Below, piece after piece: positions 32,892 through 42,340 of a stretch of 64,000 nt of DNA. Numbering within the stretch: the first letter of the stretch is position 1; every line of letters starts with the position of its first letter. The notes beneath the pieces are model-generated. The model was given only the letters and a program-made list of their open reading frames with translations. It was not told the origin of the DNA and searched no databases. Made by a program: the position numbers and the translations under genes. The stretch is from positions 7,421 through 71,420 of the forward strand of contig CAYOVP010000003.1 in assembly GCA_964407495.1 (NCBI GenBank). The letters run 5' to 3'. Origin of the DNA: JAJRZX01 sp964407495 (GTDB taxonomy: Bacteria > Desulfobacterota > GWC2-55-46 > JADFVP01).

Positions 32892-34184
32892 ATGAAAGGC
32901 AGGGGGAAGAAGATAGGGACCAGTTCCAGGGGCCTTGGCACCTACCTCTCTCGGGTTTGCGGCATTTCAGGGGACATAGACCAAGGACAGGTAGAAAGGG
33001 TATTGGAGATACATCGAGTTGTCATCATCGTAATAGACGGTCTCGGCATCGGGGCCCTGCCCGATGCCGCAGAGTACGGCGACACCGGCGCCCATACCCT
33101 TGACAACACTGCAAGGGCAGTCGGCGGACTCGGTCTTCCGACGCTCCAGTCTCTCGGCCTCGGCCTCGTGGAGGGCGTAGAGGAGATAGAGAGGACGCCT
33201 TTGCCCCGCGGCGCCTATGGCAGAATGCAGGAGGCCTCGCCCGGAAAGGATACCCTCACAGGTCACCGCGAGATGATGGGTGTCATACTCGAAGCGCCCT
33301 ATCCAACATTCCCAGAGGGCTTTCCCAGGGCCATGATGGAGGAGTTCAGGGATGCAACAGGCAGGGAGTGGCTGTATGGAAAACCTGCCTCTGGCACGGA
33401 GATAATCGAGAGGCTCGGCCCCGAGCACATGGCAAGTGGCAAACTCATCGTCTACACCTCTGCGGACAGCGTCTTCCAGATAGCGGCTCATGAGGACGTG
33501 GTTCCAGTAGAGGAACTATACGATATATGCGCCAAGGCCCGCTCCATGCTCAACAAATATGGCCTGGAGCGCGTCATAGCAAGGCCCTTTACAGGAAGGC
33601 CAGGTGCCTTCAGTCGCACGCCGAGGCGCCGCGACTTCGCCCTTCCGCCCAAGCGCCCAATCCTGCTCGAGATGCTCGCAGAGAAGGGCCTGCCTGTTAT
33701 TGGCATAGGGAAGATAGGCGATATCTTCTCCCATAGGGGCCTTACCGAAGAGGTCCATACCAGGAGCGATGCCCAGGGCATGGACCGTACACTCGAGGCC
33801 TTCGGGTCTCTGAGGCCGGGCTCGAGGGCGCTCATATTCACCAACCTCGTGGACCTGGACATGAAGTACGGCCACAGGCGTGACGCCCAGGGGTGCGCCA
33901 GCGTCCTTGCGGCAGTGGACGCCTGGCTCCCATCCCTCATGGAAGAACTCCATGACAGGGACCTCGTCATCATCACCGCAGACCATGGTTGCGACCCCAC
34001 AACGCCCTCTACAGACCACTCTCGTGAATACGTCCCCCTTCTTGTCTTCGGTCCCTGCGTAGGAGGGGGGACGAACCTCGGTACAAGGAAGACCTTTTCT
34101 GATATCGGGGCAACGCTTGCCCAGGGGTTCGGACTCGGCCCTGCGGTGCCGGGCCGGTCCTTTCTCTCCTCCATCCTCGCCTGA
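32892..34184 (+). CDS. deoB: Phosphopentomutase DeoB
   Basis: Interconverts (deoxy)ribose 1- and 5-phosphate in nucleoside salvage. Alkaline-phosphatase superfamily signs: VIIVIDGLGIGALPDAAEYGDTGAHTLDN (first metal Asp), GKDTLTGHREMMG with the phospho-acceptor Thr, and the second metal site DLVIITADHGCDPTTPSTDHSREYVPLL. The start is uncertain. ATG 32892 gives 430 residues, about 35 more than the family; a TTG at 33003 would give 393, the normal length. An ATG at 32868 lies inside a hairpin and is unlikely. Confidence 0.93.
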   Translation: MKGRGKKIGTSSRGLGTYLSRVCGISGDIDQGQVERVLEIHRVVIIVIDGLGIGALPDAAEYGDTGAHTLDNTARAVGGLGLPTLQSLGLGLVEGVEEIERTPLPRGAYGRMQEASPGKDTLTGHREMMGVILEAPYPTFPEGFPRAMMEEFRDATGREWLYGKPASGTEIIERLGPEHMASGKLIVYTSADSVFQIAAHEDVVPVEELYDICAKARSMLNKYGLERVIARPFTGRPGAFSRTPRRRDFALPPKRPILLEMLAEKGLPVIGIGKIGDIFSHRGLTEEVHTRSDAQGMDRTLEAFGSLRPGSRALIFTNLVDLDMKYGHRRDAQGCASVLAAVDAWLPSLMEELHDRDLVIITADHGCDPTTPSTDHSREYVPLLVFGPCVGGGTNLGTRKTFSDIGATLAQGFGLGPAVPGRSFLSSILA

Positions 34185-34199
34185 GCCAGGTATTTTACC

Positions 34200-34228
34200 T
34201 TGACCACGAGGTAATATTGGCGTACTAT
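34200..34228 (+). promoter_or_regulatory. Promoter of the modABC transcript
   Basis: TTGACC at 34200-34205, 17-bp spacer, TACTAT at 34223-34228. It is placed just upstream of the riboswitch-like leader. Confidence 0.7.
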
Positions 34229-34248
34229 ATCCTGGAAGAACAATATAC

Positions 34249-34367
34249 CTCTATCTCCGAGCCCCTCTCTCCTAAGGCCGACCGCGGCTATGGAGGCCGG
34301 GCCGTTCAGGGTATGCCGGGAAACGGACATGCCTCCCCTTTGGAAAGGAGAGTCTCCATAACCGGCC
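34249..34367 (+). promoter_or_regulatory. Molybdenum-cofactor (Moco/Tuco) type riboswitch
   Basis: The leader contains, in order, ctccgagcccc, ggccg, ggaggccgggccgttcag, gccgggaaacgg, catgcctcccc, a tggaaaggag stem and gtctccataaccggcc. This arrangement matches the conserved blocks of the MOCO RNA motif as I remember it; the catgcctccc...ggaaagg part also resembles the E. coli moaA leader. It sits between a promoter and an intrinsic terminator in front of modABC, a setting in which the motif is known. Whether it responds to Mo or W cofactor is not visible. Confidence 0.78.
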
Positions 34368-34387
34368 TTTCCGTGGCCGGTTTTTTT
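34361..34387 (+). terminator. Intrinsic terminator of the riboswitch
   Basis: Stem accggcc/ggccggt of 7 bp with loop tttccgt, then six T. Its 5' arm is also the last conserved block of the riboswitch-like RNA, so ligand-dependent competition between the two folds is likely. Confidence 0.88.
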
Positions 34388-34494
34388 ATCTCTTAAAAAC
34401 CAAGACCAGCAGGTGGAGGGACAAAGGGGAGGATGGTGCATCGTCTCCTGGCGCACCTTCTTTTGCCACGACTTCTTTGCCTTGGCAAGGGACC

Positions 34495-35277
34495 ATGACA
34501 GGATCGGTAAAAAACATCTTCGCCTTCTGCGCGGCCTTCTTGGTGGTCTTTTTTCTTTCTCTTCCGCCTTCGCGAGCCACTGAGAAAAAGACGCTCTCCG
34601 TGGCCGCGGCGAGCAGTTTTTCCGAGGCCCTGCTGGAGATAGGCAAGGGTTTCGAGGCAGGGGAAGGAGTACGCCTAAGGCCTGTATTCGGTTCCTCGGG
34701 GATACTCTCGCGCCAGATAGAGCGCGGCGCGCCCTTTGATGTCTTCATCTCCGCCGGCAGTGCCTATATGGACGGCCTTGTGGAGAGCGGCGCCGTGCAG
34801 GGGGAAACGGTGCGCGCCTTTGCAAGGGGTGTTCTCGTAATGGTATATCGGGAGGACGGGGCGCTTCGCATCGGGAGGATGGGAGACCTCCTTGACCCCG
34901 GAATAAGGCGCGTGGCAGTAGCAAACCCCGAGCACGCGCCCTATGGCCGCGCCGCGGTAGAGGCCATGAAGAAGGCCGGGGTCTATGGGGCTGTACGGAA
35001 AAAACTCGTCTATGGCGAGAACGTCCGCCAGGCCCTTCAGTTCGTGGAGAGCGGCAACGCGGAAGTGGGTTTCGTGGCCCTCTCCATAGCAAGGCGAGAG
35101 GGCATGGGGTACGTGCCCCTCAGTGCCGGGCTCTACAGCCCCGTAATACAGACCGTGGCAGTAGTTAGTACGACTCGCAATGGCGCAGATGCCGAGAAGT
35201 TCATAGAGTATCTCACGGGTCCGGCCGGGCAGAGGGTGCTCGAAAGGTATGGTTTCAGGCCGGTTGAGGGCAGATGA
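34495..35277 (+). CDS. modA: Molybdate-binding periplasmic protein ModA
   Basis: 260 residues with signal peptide (about 1-28) and the ModA fold: LSVAAASSFSEALLEIGKGFE, FGSSGILSRQIERGAPFDVFISAG and later ANPEHAPYGRAAVEAM, which includes the oxyanion-binding Ser residues. It captures molybdate or tungstate for ModBC. The ATG at 34495 has AAGGGA upstream; the TTG at 34477 is not needed. It is the first gene after the riboswitch terminator. Confidence 0.94.
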   Translation: MTGSVKNIFAFCAAFLVVFFLSLPPSRATEKKTLSVAAASSFSEALLEIGKGFEAGEGVRLRPVFGSSGILSRQIERGAPFDVFISAGSAYMDGLVESGAVQGETVRAFARGVLVMVYREDGALRIGRMGDLLDPGIRRVAVANPEHAPYGRAAVEAMKKAGVYGAVRKKLVYGENVRQALQFVESGNAEVGFVALSIARREGMGYVPLSAGLYSPVIQTVAVVSTTRNGADAEKFIEYLTGPAGQRVLERYGFRPVEGR

Positions 35278-35299
35278 AAACTTCGGGGGACAAGAGGCA

Positions 35300-35956
35300 A
35301 TGAACATCTTTCCGCTCTACCTCACCATGAAGGTATCTCTCGTGGCTACGCTCTTTGTAGTGGTCGTGGGCCTTGGCCTCGGCCTCGTTCTTGCCAGGAG
35401 AGAGTTCCCGGGAAAGAACGTCCTCGACGTTCTAATCATGCAACCCCTCGTCATCCCCCCCACTGTGCTCGGCTATTATCTCCTTACGCTCCTTGGCCGT
35501 TCTTCTCCCCTTGGACGTTTTCTCGAGGGTGGGTTGGGGCTCGAACTCGTCTTTACCTGGAAGGGCGCCGTCGTAGCCGCATTTCTCTCGGCCCTGCCCC
35601 TCTTCGTAAAACCGGTTCGCGCAGCCATTGAGGGCGTTGGCCGCGAGTACGAGGACGCGGCAAGGCTCCTTGGCAAGACAGAATTCCAGGTCTTCAGGAC
35701 CATTACTCTGCCACTTGCCTGGCGCGGCATAGCCGCTGGCACGGTCATGTCCTTTGCAAGGGCAACGGGCGAGTTCGGGGCAACGCTCATGGTGGCCGGG
35801 AATATCCCTGGTGTTACGCGTACCATGCCCCTTGCCATCTATGATGCCGTTCAGATGGGCGACACCCATACGGCAAACGTCCTGGTCCTCATAGTTACGC
35901 TCTTCTCGTTCGCCGTTCTCTACGCGGCGAGCATCATCACGAGGGGCAGGCTTTAG
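35300..35956 (+). CDS. modB: Molybdate ABC transporter permease ModB
   Basis: 218 residues with five to six transmembrane helices and the coupling loop EDAARLLGKTEFQVFRTITLPLAWRGIAAG, then FARATGEFGATLMVAGNIPGVTRTMPLAIYDAV, both typical of ModB. The ATG at 35300 has AAGAGG upstream. It is 22 bp after modA. A dispersed hairpin element separates it from modC. Confidence 0.95.
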   Translation: MNIFPLYLTMKVSLVATLFVVVVGLGLGLVLARREFPGKNVLDVLIMQPLVIPPTVLGYYLLTLLGRSSPLGRFLEGGLGLELVFTWKGAVVAAFLSALPLFVKPVRAAIEGVGREYEDAARLLGKTEFQVFRTITLPLAWRGIAAGTVMSFARATGEFGATLMVAGNIPGVTRTMPLAIYDAVQMGDTHTANVLVLIVTLFSFAVLYAASIITRGRL

Positions 35957-35976
35957 GGGAAGGGTGATGTGGCCTT

Positions 35977-36045
35977 GTCCAATGGCCGAAGGCCATTGGA
36001 CCATCAGTTTTCTTTGTCTTACTTTCTTTTTCAAAAGAAAGTAAG
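35977..36045 (+). repeat. Dispersed hairpin element, copy 5, inside the modABC operon
   Basis: Hairpin A is a perfect 11-bp stem (gtccaatggcc, loop gaa) at 35977-36001. The linker ttttctttgt follows, then the perfect hairpin B stem cttactttctttt/aaaagaaagtaag at 36018-36045. No hairpin C is present. The element lies between modB and modC and lengthens the gap to 127 bp. Confidence 0.88.
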
Positions 36046-36083
36046 AAATTCCTTGGTCTTTTTTTTACTTCTTGGTTTTTATC

Positions 36084-37190
36084 ATGAGTCTTACGCTTCG
36101 TCTCAAGAAGTCATTCGGCGATTTTTCTCTTGGTCTCTCCCTTGCCCTTGGCGACGACCTGACCGTTCTCTTTGGTCCATCGGGCGCAGGAAAGAGCCTT
36201 GTCCTGAGACTGATCTCCGGCATAGAGCGTCCCGACGAGGGTGTTGTGGAGATATGCGGGGAGAGGGTCTTTGACAGAGGGGCAGGCATTGATATACCCA
36301 TACGGGAGCGCAGGGTTGGCTTCCTCTTCCAGGACTACGCCCTCTTTCCCCATATGAGCGTATATGAGAACATAGCCTACGGGCTTCGAGGCCCTGGCGG
36401 CCCGGGCTGGCCTGGTCGGGCCGAGATACGGACCATGGTGGGTGAACTCCTTGGCATAATGCGGCTCACCGGGCTCGAGGAGCGATACCCCCATGAACTA
36501 TCTGGCGGACAGAAGCAACGTGTGGCCCTTGCGCGCACCCTTGCCGCCTCGCCGCGCATACTCCTCCTCGACGAGCCCTTCTCTGCCCTTGACTACCAGG
36601 TGCGTGAGAAACTCCGGCGCGACCTCCTGCGCATCCATGAGCGCTTTCCCATCACCATTGTCCTTGTAACACACGACCTCGAGGAGGCCTTCATGATGGG
36701 CTCTTCCATAGCAGTCATAAACAACGGCCAGGTAGAGCAGTTCGGCAGCACGGAAGATGTCTTCTACAGGCCAAGTACCCGCAATGTCGCGCGCTTTGTG
36801 GGTATACGCAATATTTTTACCGGTGTTGTCGTGGAGTGCTCGGGCAGGGCTGTCACGCTTCGGAGCAGGGCAACGGGCCTCATAAGGGCTACTCTCCCAG
36901 AGGGGCGGGTACTCAATAAGGGCCAGAAGGTGGACTTCTGCATACGTCCTGAGGAGATACCCGTGGTGAGGGCAGGGCGGGCCATGGAAGAGGCGAGGAG
37001 AACAAACGTAATCAGCGGAAGGATAACATCGGTTACAGGCATGGGCACCATGCACAGCGTCTTCGTAGAGGCGGGCTCCTGCCAGTTGAAGGTGGACCTG
37101 CCCAATTTCGTTATGCGGGATTTATCACTTGCCGAGGGCCATGATATCAGTCTATTATTGAAGAAGGAGAATATCTGGATAATACCCTGA
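36084..37190 (+). CDS. modC: Molybdate ABC transporter ATPase ModC
   Basis: 368 residues: Walker A GPSGAGKS near 32, Q-loop LFQDYALFPHM, signature LSGGQKQRVALARTL, Walker B ILLLDEPFSALD, H-loop VTHDLEEAF. The C-terminal third (about 235-368) holds OB-type TOBE domains that can sense molybdate and inhibit transport. The ATG at 36084 was chosen over a TTG at 36072. No good ribosome binding site is visible; the repeat element lies just upstream. Confidence 0.94.
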   Translation: MSLTLRLKKSFGDFSLGLSLALGDDLTVLFGPSGAGKSLVLRLISGIERPDEGVVEICGERVFDRGAGIDIPIRERRVGFLFQDYALFPHMSVYENIAYGLRGPGGPGWPGRAEIRTMVGELLGIMRLTGLEERYPHELSGGQKQRVALARTLAASPRILLLDEPFSALDYQVREKLRRDLLRIHERFPITIVLVTHDLEEAFMMGSSIAVINNGQVEQFGSTEDVFYRPSTRNVARFVGIRNIFTGVVVECSGRAVTLRSRATGLIRATLPEGRVLNKGQKVDFCIRPEEIPVVRAGRAMEEARRTNVISGRITSVTGMGTMHSVFVEAGSCQLKVDLPNFVMRDLSLAEGHDISLLLKKENIWIIP

Positions 37191-37206
37191 AGACGGAGCC
37201 TGCAAG

Positions 37207-38172
37207 ATGCCCGAGAACGTGATGAATAAAGACATGGGGCATGGCGAGAGAAGGATAAAACAGCGCCTTGCCGTCTCGGCTGTCCTTACGGGTATCATCT
37301 TCTTCGTGGAACTCGTGGGCGGCTATCTTACCGGGAGCCTCGCCCTCATGACAGACGCGGCCCATGTCTTCATGGACGTCTTCGCCCTCTGTCTCACGCT
37401 CTCGGCCCTGTACATCTCGGAACTCCCCCCAACAGAGAAGAGGACCTACGGACTCCACAGGGTGGAGGTCTTTGTCTCCTTTATAAACAGCCTGACCCTC
37501 CTCGCAGTGACGCTCTATGTCTTTTACTCCGCCTACAAGAGGATCGTACACCCCCGCGAGATCGAGAGTGTCGGCATGTTCGTCGTGGCCGTAGTGGGGC
37601 TCGTGGTGAACCTCCTCGTGGCCTTCTGGCTCGGGTCCCTCTCGTCGAGAGACCTGAATATAAAGAGCGCCTTCCTGCACGTAGCAGGCGATGCCGCGGC
37701 CTCTGTCGGCGTCATCATAGCCTCGGTGATCATCTACTATACCGGCTGGACCACTGTGGACCCGCTCATAAGTATCTCCATCTGCGTGGTCCTGCTCTAT
37801 GGCATCTGGCGCATACTTCGCGATTCTTCCAACATACTCCTCGAGGGCGTACCCCTGGAAGTCGATATACAGAAGGTGGTGAGGGATATGACCGCCGTGC
37901 GGGGGGTGACGAGCGTCCATGATCTCCATATCTGGAGCATCTGCCACAATGTCTACGCCATGAGCGCGCATATCGATATTGCCGAGCCCGAGAGGTGGCG
38001 TATGGGGGCAATATACAAGGAACTAAACGAAACCCTTGCCCGCAACCACCATATCTTCTATACTACCTTGCAGGCCGAGTGCATAGGGTGCGAGAGCCCG
38101 GGGCTCTTCGGGAGCGTCTCTCACAGGGGCGCCGAGCACCACGGCCATGGCGGCCACGGTCATCTTCATTGA
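37207..38172 (+). CDS. Cation diffusion facilitator (Zn2+/Co2+ efflux, CzcD/ZitB type)
   Basis: 321 residues with six transmembrane helices. The transport site is HxxxD in helix 2 (DAAHVFMD) and HxxxD in helix 5 (LHVAGD), the zinc-type signature. The cytoplasmic domain has VHDLHIWSICHNVYAMSAHI. The C-terminus is His-rich (HHGHGGHGHLH). It exports divalent metals by proton antiport. It starts 16 bp after modC, perhaps only by proximity. Confidence 0.93.
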   Translation: MPENVMNKDMGHGERRIKQRLAVSAVLTGIIFFVELVGGYLTGSLALMTDAAHVFMDVFALCLTLSALYISELPPTEKRTYGLHRVEVFVSFINSLTLLAVTLYVFYSAYKRIVHPREIESVGMFVVAVVGLVVNLLVAFWLGSLSSRDLNIKSAFLHVAGDAAASVGVIIASVIIYYTGWTTVDPLISISICVVLLYGIWRILRDSSNILLEGVPLEVDIQKVVRDMTAVRGVTSVHDLHIWSICHNVYAMSAHIDIAEPERWRMGAIYKELNETLARNHHIFYTTLQAECIGCESPGLFGSVSHRGAEHHGHGGHGHLH

Positions 38173-38352
38173 GAAATCGGCTAAGGACTAAAGAAGTCCG
38201 AGAGCCTTTGTTCGGGCCTTGGTTACCTCATATCCTCTTTCCCTCTGAACGGGTTGGCCCGGCTTTTCATGAAGACATACCGAACCATGGAGGCCTGCGA
38301 GTGCCTTCATAGGAGTGTATTCCAAGAACTTTTATCATGAGGGGGTAGTACA

Positions 38353-40827
38353 ATGGCAAAACCAGAGAGGCTCTCTGCCTCCATGCTCGCAGAACTCTGC
38401 GACCCATCGGCTTTTCCCTTTGAGACCACGAAAGAGGTACCGAGCCTCCACGAGATAATCGGCCAGGACAGGGCCATAGACGCCATAGAGTTCGGCCTGG
38501 GAATGAGGAACTCCTCGTACAATATCTTTGTACTTGGCGAGGGCGGAACAGGCAAGCACACAACGGCCATGAACTTCATAAGAAAGAAGGCCGCAGGCGA
38601 GCCCAGCCCCGACGACTGGTGTTATGTATATAACTTTGCCGAGCCCGATGCCCCAGAGGCCATACAGTTGCCCCCAGGCAAGGGCTCCCTCCTTGTTAGC
38701 GAGATGGACGGTCTCATAGCCTCGCTCCGCAGAGACGTACCAAAGGTCTTCGAGACAAAGGACTACGAGAAGCACAGGGACGAGATACTGGACGGCCAGC
38801 AGGAGAGGACAAAGGCCGTATTCTCGCGTCTTGAGAGCATGGCCACAGACAGGGGTCTTATCCTCCGAAAGACAGCGGCAGGCCTTGCAGTGGTGCCTGC
38901 CAAGGACGGTAAGCCCATGAGCCAGGAGGATTTCGACAAACTCCCGGCAGAGCGGAAGACCGAGATAGAGCAGAACCTCAAGATCCTACAGGACCAACTT
39001 ACCGCCGCCATCCACGAGGCAAAGAAGATAGAGAAAGAGACACGCGAGAGGATAGCCGCCCTTGACAGCGAGATGGTCCAGTACGTGGTCAACCCCATAA
39101 TCAACGATATCTTAGAGAAGTTCGGCGAACACGAAAAAGTGGTTAACTTCATAAAGACCGTGAAGGCCCATATATTTGCCAACCTCGAGGAGTTCAAGCC
39201 CCGCGAGCCCCTCCCCGGCCCCCTCGGGGCTCTCGCCATTCAACGCGCCGAGCCGCCCTTTGAAAAATACAGGGTCAACCTCATAGTCAACAACGCCGAG
39301 ACAAAGGGCGCGCCCGTTGTCTTCGAGTCGAACCCCACATATTACAACCTCTTTGGACGCATCGAGTACAAGGTTCAACTGGGAGTGGCCTCCACGGACT
39401 TCACGATGATAAGGGGTGGAGCCATACACAGGGCCAACGGCGGATACCTCGTCATAAACGCTCTGGATATGCTCAAGAACATCTTTGTCTATGATTCCCT
39501 GAAGAGGATGATAAAGAACCGCGAGGTCAGGATAGAAGATGTCTGGGAGCAGTACAAACTCGTCTCCACGGCCACGCTCAAGCCCGAGGCCATACCTGTT
39601 GACATAAAGATAGTCCTAATAGGAGACCCCTTTCTGTACTACCTCCTCTATTCCCTTGACAGGGAGTACAGGAAACTCTTCAAGGTAAAGGCCGACTTCG
39701 AGACCATCATGGACCGCGACAAGACCAATACAGAGAAGTACGCCTACTTCATCTCTGCCTGTTGTGGAAAAGACACGCTCAGGCCCTTTGACAGGACAGG
39801 TGTGGCCCGGGTCGTGGAGTACGGCTCGCGCCTGGCCGGACACAAGAACAAACTCTCCACGCGTTTCAATGACATACAGAACCTCGTAGAAGAGGCCAGT
39901 TACTGGGCCGGGGCCGGAGGCTCGGAGACCGTCACAGCCGAGCACGTGGAAAAGGCCATAAGGGAGAAGATAAGGCGCCACTCCCGCATAGAAGACCGCC
40001 TTCGCGAGTACATAGAAGAAGACACCATCATGGTGCAGACAGAGGGCGAGGCCGTGGGGCAGATAAACGGCCTTGCCGTACTGAGCCTCGGCGACTATAC
40101 CTTTGGCAAGCCCTCGCGTATAACGGCGCGGACGTTCATGGGGGATGCCGGCGTAGTGAACATAGAACGCGAGGCCAAGATGAGCGGCCGCATTCACAAC
40201 AAGGCCCATATGATACTCAAGAGTTTCCTCGGTGCGCGCTTTGCCACAGACTTCCCCATCACCCTCTCTGCCTCTGTCTGCTTCGAGCAGTTGTACGAGG
40301 GCATAGAGGGCGACAGCGCCACCTGTGCCGAGGTCTATGCCCTTCTATCGAGCCTCTCTGGGGTACCCATAAGACAGGGAATCGCCATAACAGGGTCCAT
40401 GAACCAGAAAGGCGAGGTCCAGCCCATAGGAGGGGTAAACGAGAAGATAGAAGGCTTCTTCGATGTCTGCGTGGCCAAGGGCCTTACAGGCGACCAGGGC
40501 GTTATCATACCAGGGCGCAACGTCCGTAACCTCATGCTCAAGAAAGAGGTCCGAGACGCAGTTGAAGAGGGCCGCTTCTCCATCTACTCCATAAACGATA
40601 TCGACGAGGGCATAGAGATACTCACTGGAATGCCCGCAGGCGAGCGCAGTGGGGATGGTAAGTTCCCCGAGGGCACGGTCAATCGTCTCGTGGAGGACAG
40701 ACTACGCGAACTTGCAAAGACATACAAGGCCTTTGGACGGCCCAAACCAGGAAAGAAAAAGCCCCAGGCCCCCAATAACAACAATAATAACGACAACGAT
40801 TCTGGAGAGGGGAAGGAAAAGACCTGA
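38353..40827 (+). CDS. Lon-like ATP-dependent protease (AAA_32/LonB type)
   Basis: 824 residues: Walker A GEGGTGKHTT at about 62-71, a long coiled-coil insert (about 120-270), a second AAA part, and a C-terminal Lon protease domain with the catalytic Ser in GDSATCAEVYAL (about S655) and Lys in GGVNEKIEGF (about K698). Members are soluble or loosely attached proteases of unknown targets, distinct from classical Lon, which has an N-terminal LAN domain. The C-terminal tail is low-complexity Asn/Asp-rich (40780-40820). GAGGGGG precedes the ATG. Confidence 0.9.
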   Translation: MAKPERLSASMLAELCDPSAFPFETTKEVPSLHEIIGQDRAIDAIEFGLGMRNSSYNIFVLGEGGTGKHTTAMNFIRKKAAGEPSPDDWCYVYNFAEPDAPEAIQLPPGKGSLLVSEMDGLIASLRRDVPKVFETKDYEKHRDEILDGQQERTKAVFSRLESMATDRGLILRKTAAGLAVVPAKDGKPMSQEDFDKLPAERKTEIEQNLKILQDQLTAAIHEAKKIEKETRERIAALDSEMVQYVVNPIINDILEKFGEHEKVVNFIKTVKAHIFANLEEFKPREPLPGPLGALAIQRAEPPFEKYRVNLIVNNAETKGAPVVFESNPTYYNLFGRIEYKVQLGVASTDFTMIRGGAIHRANGGYLVINALDMLKNIFVYDSLKRMIKNREVRIEDVWEQYKLVSTATLKPEAIPVDIKIVLIGDPFLYYLLYSLDREYRKLFKVKADFETIMDRDKTNTEKYAYFISACCGKDTLRPFDRTGVARVVEYGSRLAGHKNKLSTRFNDIQNLVEEASYWAGAGGSETVTAEHVEKAIREKIRRHSRIEDRLREYIEEDTIMVQTEGEAVGQINGLAVLSLGDYTFGKPSRITARTFMGDAGVVNIEREAKMSGRIHNKAHMILKSFLGARFATDFPITLSASVCFEQLYEGIEGDSATCAEVYALLSSLSGVPIRQGIAITGSMNQKGEVQPIGGVNEKIEGFFDVCVAKGLTGDQGVIIPGRNVRNLMLKKEVRDAVEEGRFSIYSINDIDEGIEILTGMPAGERSGDGKFPEGTVNRLVEDRLRELAKTYKAFGRPKPGKKKPQAPNNNNNNDNDSGEGKEKT

Positions 40828-40843
40828 CCCCGTTGCCAAGAGC

Positions 40844-41488
40844 ATGCTTCTCAACGAGATATTCTTCAGCCTCCAGGGCGAGTCCACCTATGTGGGCCTG
40901 CCCTGTGTCTTTATCCGTCTTGCAGGGTGCAACCTCGAGTGCCCCTGGTGTGATACCGCCTATGCCCGCACCAAAGATGGCGCCAGGGAGATGAGCCTTG
41001 GGGACATCGTAAGAGAAGTGGAAGAGTACCCCCGCGGACTCGTGGAAATAACAGGTGGCGAGCCCCTCCTGCAGGAAGAGACGCCGCTACTTGCGGCCCG
41101 GCTCCTCGAGCGTTTTGATACAGTCCTCCTTGAGACCAACGGCAGTATGGATATTGGCCGTGTCCCCGAGGGCGTGGTGCGCGTGGTAGACGTAAAGTGC
41201 CCCTCCAGCGGGGCCTCCGGGTCTTTTGATATGGAAAACCTCTCACGCATGAGACCCTCCGACGAGATGAAGTTCGTCATAGCCGACCGCACTGACTACG
41301 AGTTTGCCAGAGAGTTCATCTCCTCTGACGATGCCCTTGTGATCAGCAGGCGAAGTATCATCTTCTCGCCAGTCTCCGGGAGACTCAAGCCGAGCGTCCT
41401 TGCCGGCTGGGTCCTCGAAGACAGGCTTTGCATCCGGTTCCAACTCCAACTCCATACATGCATCTGGCCCGGAGAAAAGGGTAGGTGA
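40844..41488 (+). CDS. queE: 7-carboxy-7-deazaguanine synthase QueE
   Basis: A radical-SAM enzyme in queuosine biosynthesis that converts carboxytetrahydropterin to CDG. The cluster motif is C29-x3-C33-x2-C36 (CNLECPWC). GGEPLLQ follows near residue 75, the SAM-contact motif, and RFQLQLHTCIW ends the protein, as is typical. 214 residues is the normal short form. No queC, queD or queF is in the window. The ATG is 17 bp after the Lon-like gene. Confidence 0.93.
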   Translation: MLLNEIFFSLQGESTYVGLPCVFIRLAGCNLECPWCDTAYARTKDGAREMSLGDIVREVEEYPRGLVEITGGEPLLQEETPLLAARLLERFDTVLLETNGSMDIGRVPEGVVRVVDVKCPSSGASGSFDMENLSRMRPSDEMKFVIADRTDYEFAREFISSDDALVISRRSIIFSPVSGRLKPSVLAGWVLEDRLCIRFQLQLHTCIWPGEKGR

Positions 41489-41498
41489 GGGGCAGAAA

Positions 41499-42290
41499 GT
41501 GCTGATACTCCTCAAGACCGCGGCCATCCTCTATGTGCTCCATGTGCTCGTCACGCTCACGGGTCGCACCGGAAAGTGCAGACTCACGTCGCGCATATCC
41601 ACGGCGCTCATACTCCTGGGTCTCACCTCCCATACCGCGGCCCTTGTCATGCGTGTAGCGGCCACGGCCCACGCCCCCATGGCGAGCATGTTCGAGACCC
41701 TTGTCTTCTATGCATGGACAACGGCAGTTGTAACCCTCGTAGTAATCCTGCGTTACAAAGAACGCGCCCCAGGTGCCATAACCCTGCCCGTGGCCGTGGC
41801 AGCCCTCGTCTTCGCCATATCGAGGTATGAGCCGGGCCGCCCCCTGAACCTCATACTCCGCACCCACTGGTTCGAGGCACATGTTACGCTCTCCTTCGCG
41901 GCATACGCCCTCTTCACACTGGCCTTTGCCGGGGCGGTTCTCTTTCTTTTCGGTTCCTTCAGGAGTGGGCCTGCCGGCCCCAAGGTCTCTATCAGAAAAT
42001 ACGAGGACATCGCCGAGAAAGGCGTTCTCTGGGGCTTTCTCCTCTTCTCCGGGGCCATGATATCCGGGGCTGTCTGGGCATACCTCGCCTGGGGTACGTA
42101 CTGGCTCTGGGAACCAAAATCCATCTGGAGTTTTATCCTCTGGTTCTACTACGCCGGGGCAATGCACGCATGGTACATAAAAAGATGGCGCGGAAGAGGC
42201 CTCGCCGTGGCAACGGTCATAGGCTTTGGCCTCGTCCTCTTCACCTACCTCGGCGTGAGCCTCCTCATGAAGAGTAGCCATATGTTCTGA
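41499..42290 (+). CDS. ccsA: Cytochrome c biogenesis protein CcsA/ResC-like
   Basis: 263 residues with about eight transmembrane helices and the haem-handling tryptophan-rich segment WGTYWLWEPKSIWSFILWFYYA near residue 205. In most homologues this reads WGxYWxWDPKE; here D is E and E is S. Periplasmic His occur before (HWFEAH) and after. It would present haem to apocytochrome c in system II, but no ccsB/resB partner is in the window. GTG 41499 with GAGGGG upstream. Confidence 0.88.
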   Translation: MLILLKTAAILYVLHVLVTLTGRTGKCRLTSRISTALILLGLTSHTAALVMRVAATAHAPMASMFETLVFYAWTTAVVTLVVILRYKERAPGAITLPVAVAALVFAISRYEPGRPLNLILRTHWFEAHVTLSFAAYALFTLAFAGAVLFLFGSFRSGPAGPKVSIRKYEDIAEKGVLWGFLLFSGAMISGAVWAYLAWGTYWLWEPKSIWSFILWFYYAGAMHAWYIKRWRGRGLAVATVIGFGLVLFTYLGVSLLMKSSHMF

Positions 42291-42340
42291 GCGGGGTTGC
42301 GAGTAAAAGGGAAGATAAGAAAAAAGAGGGGGGGGATTTC

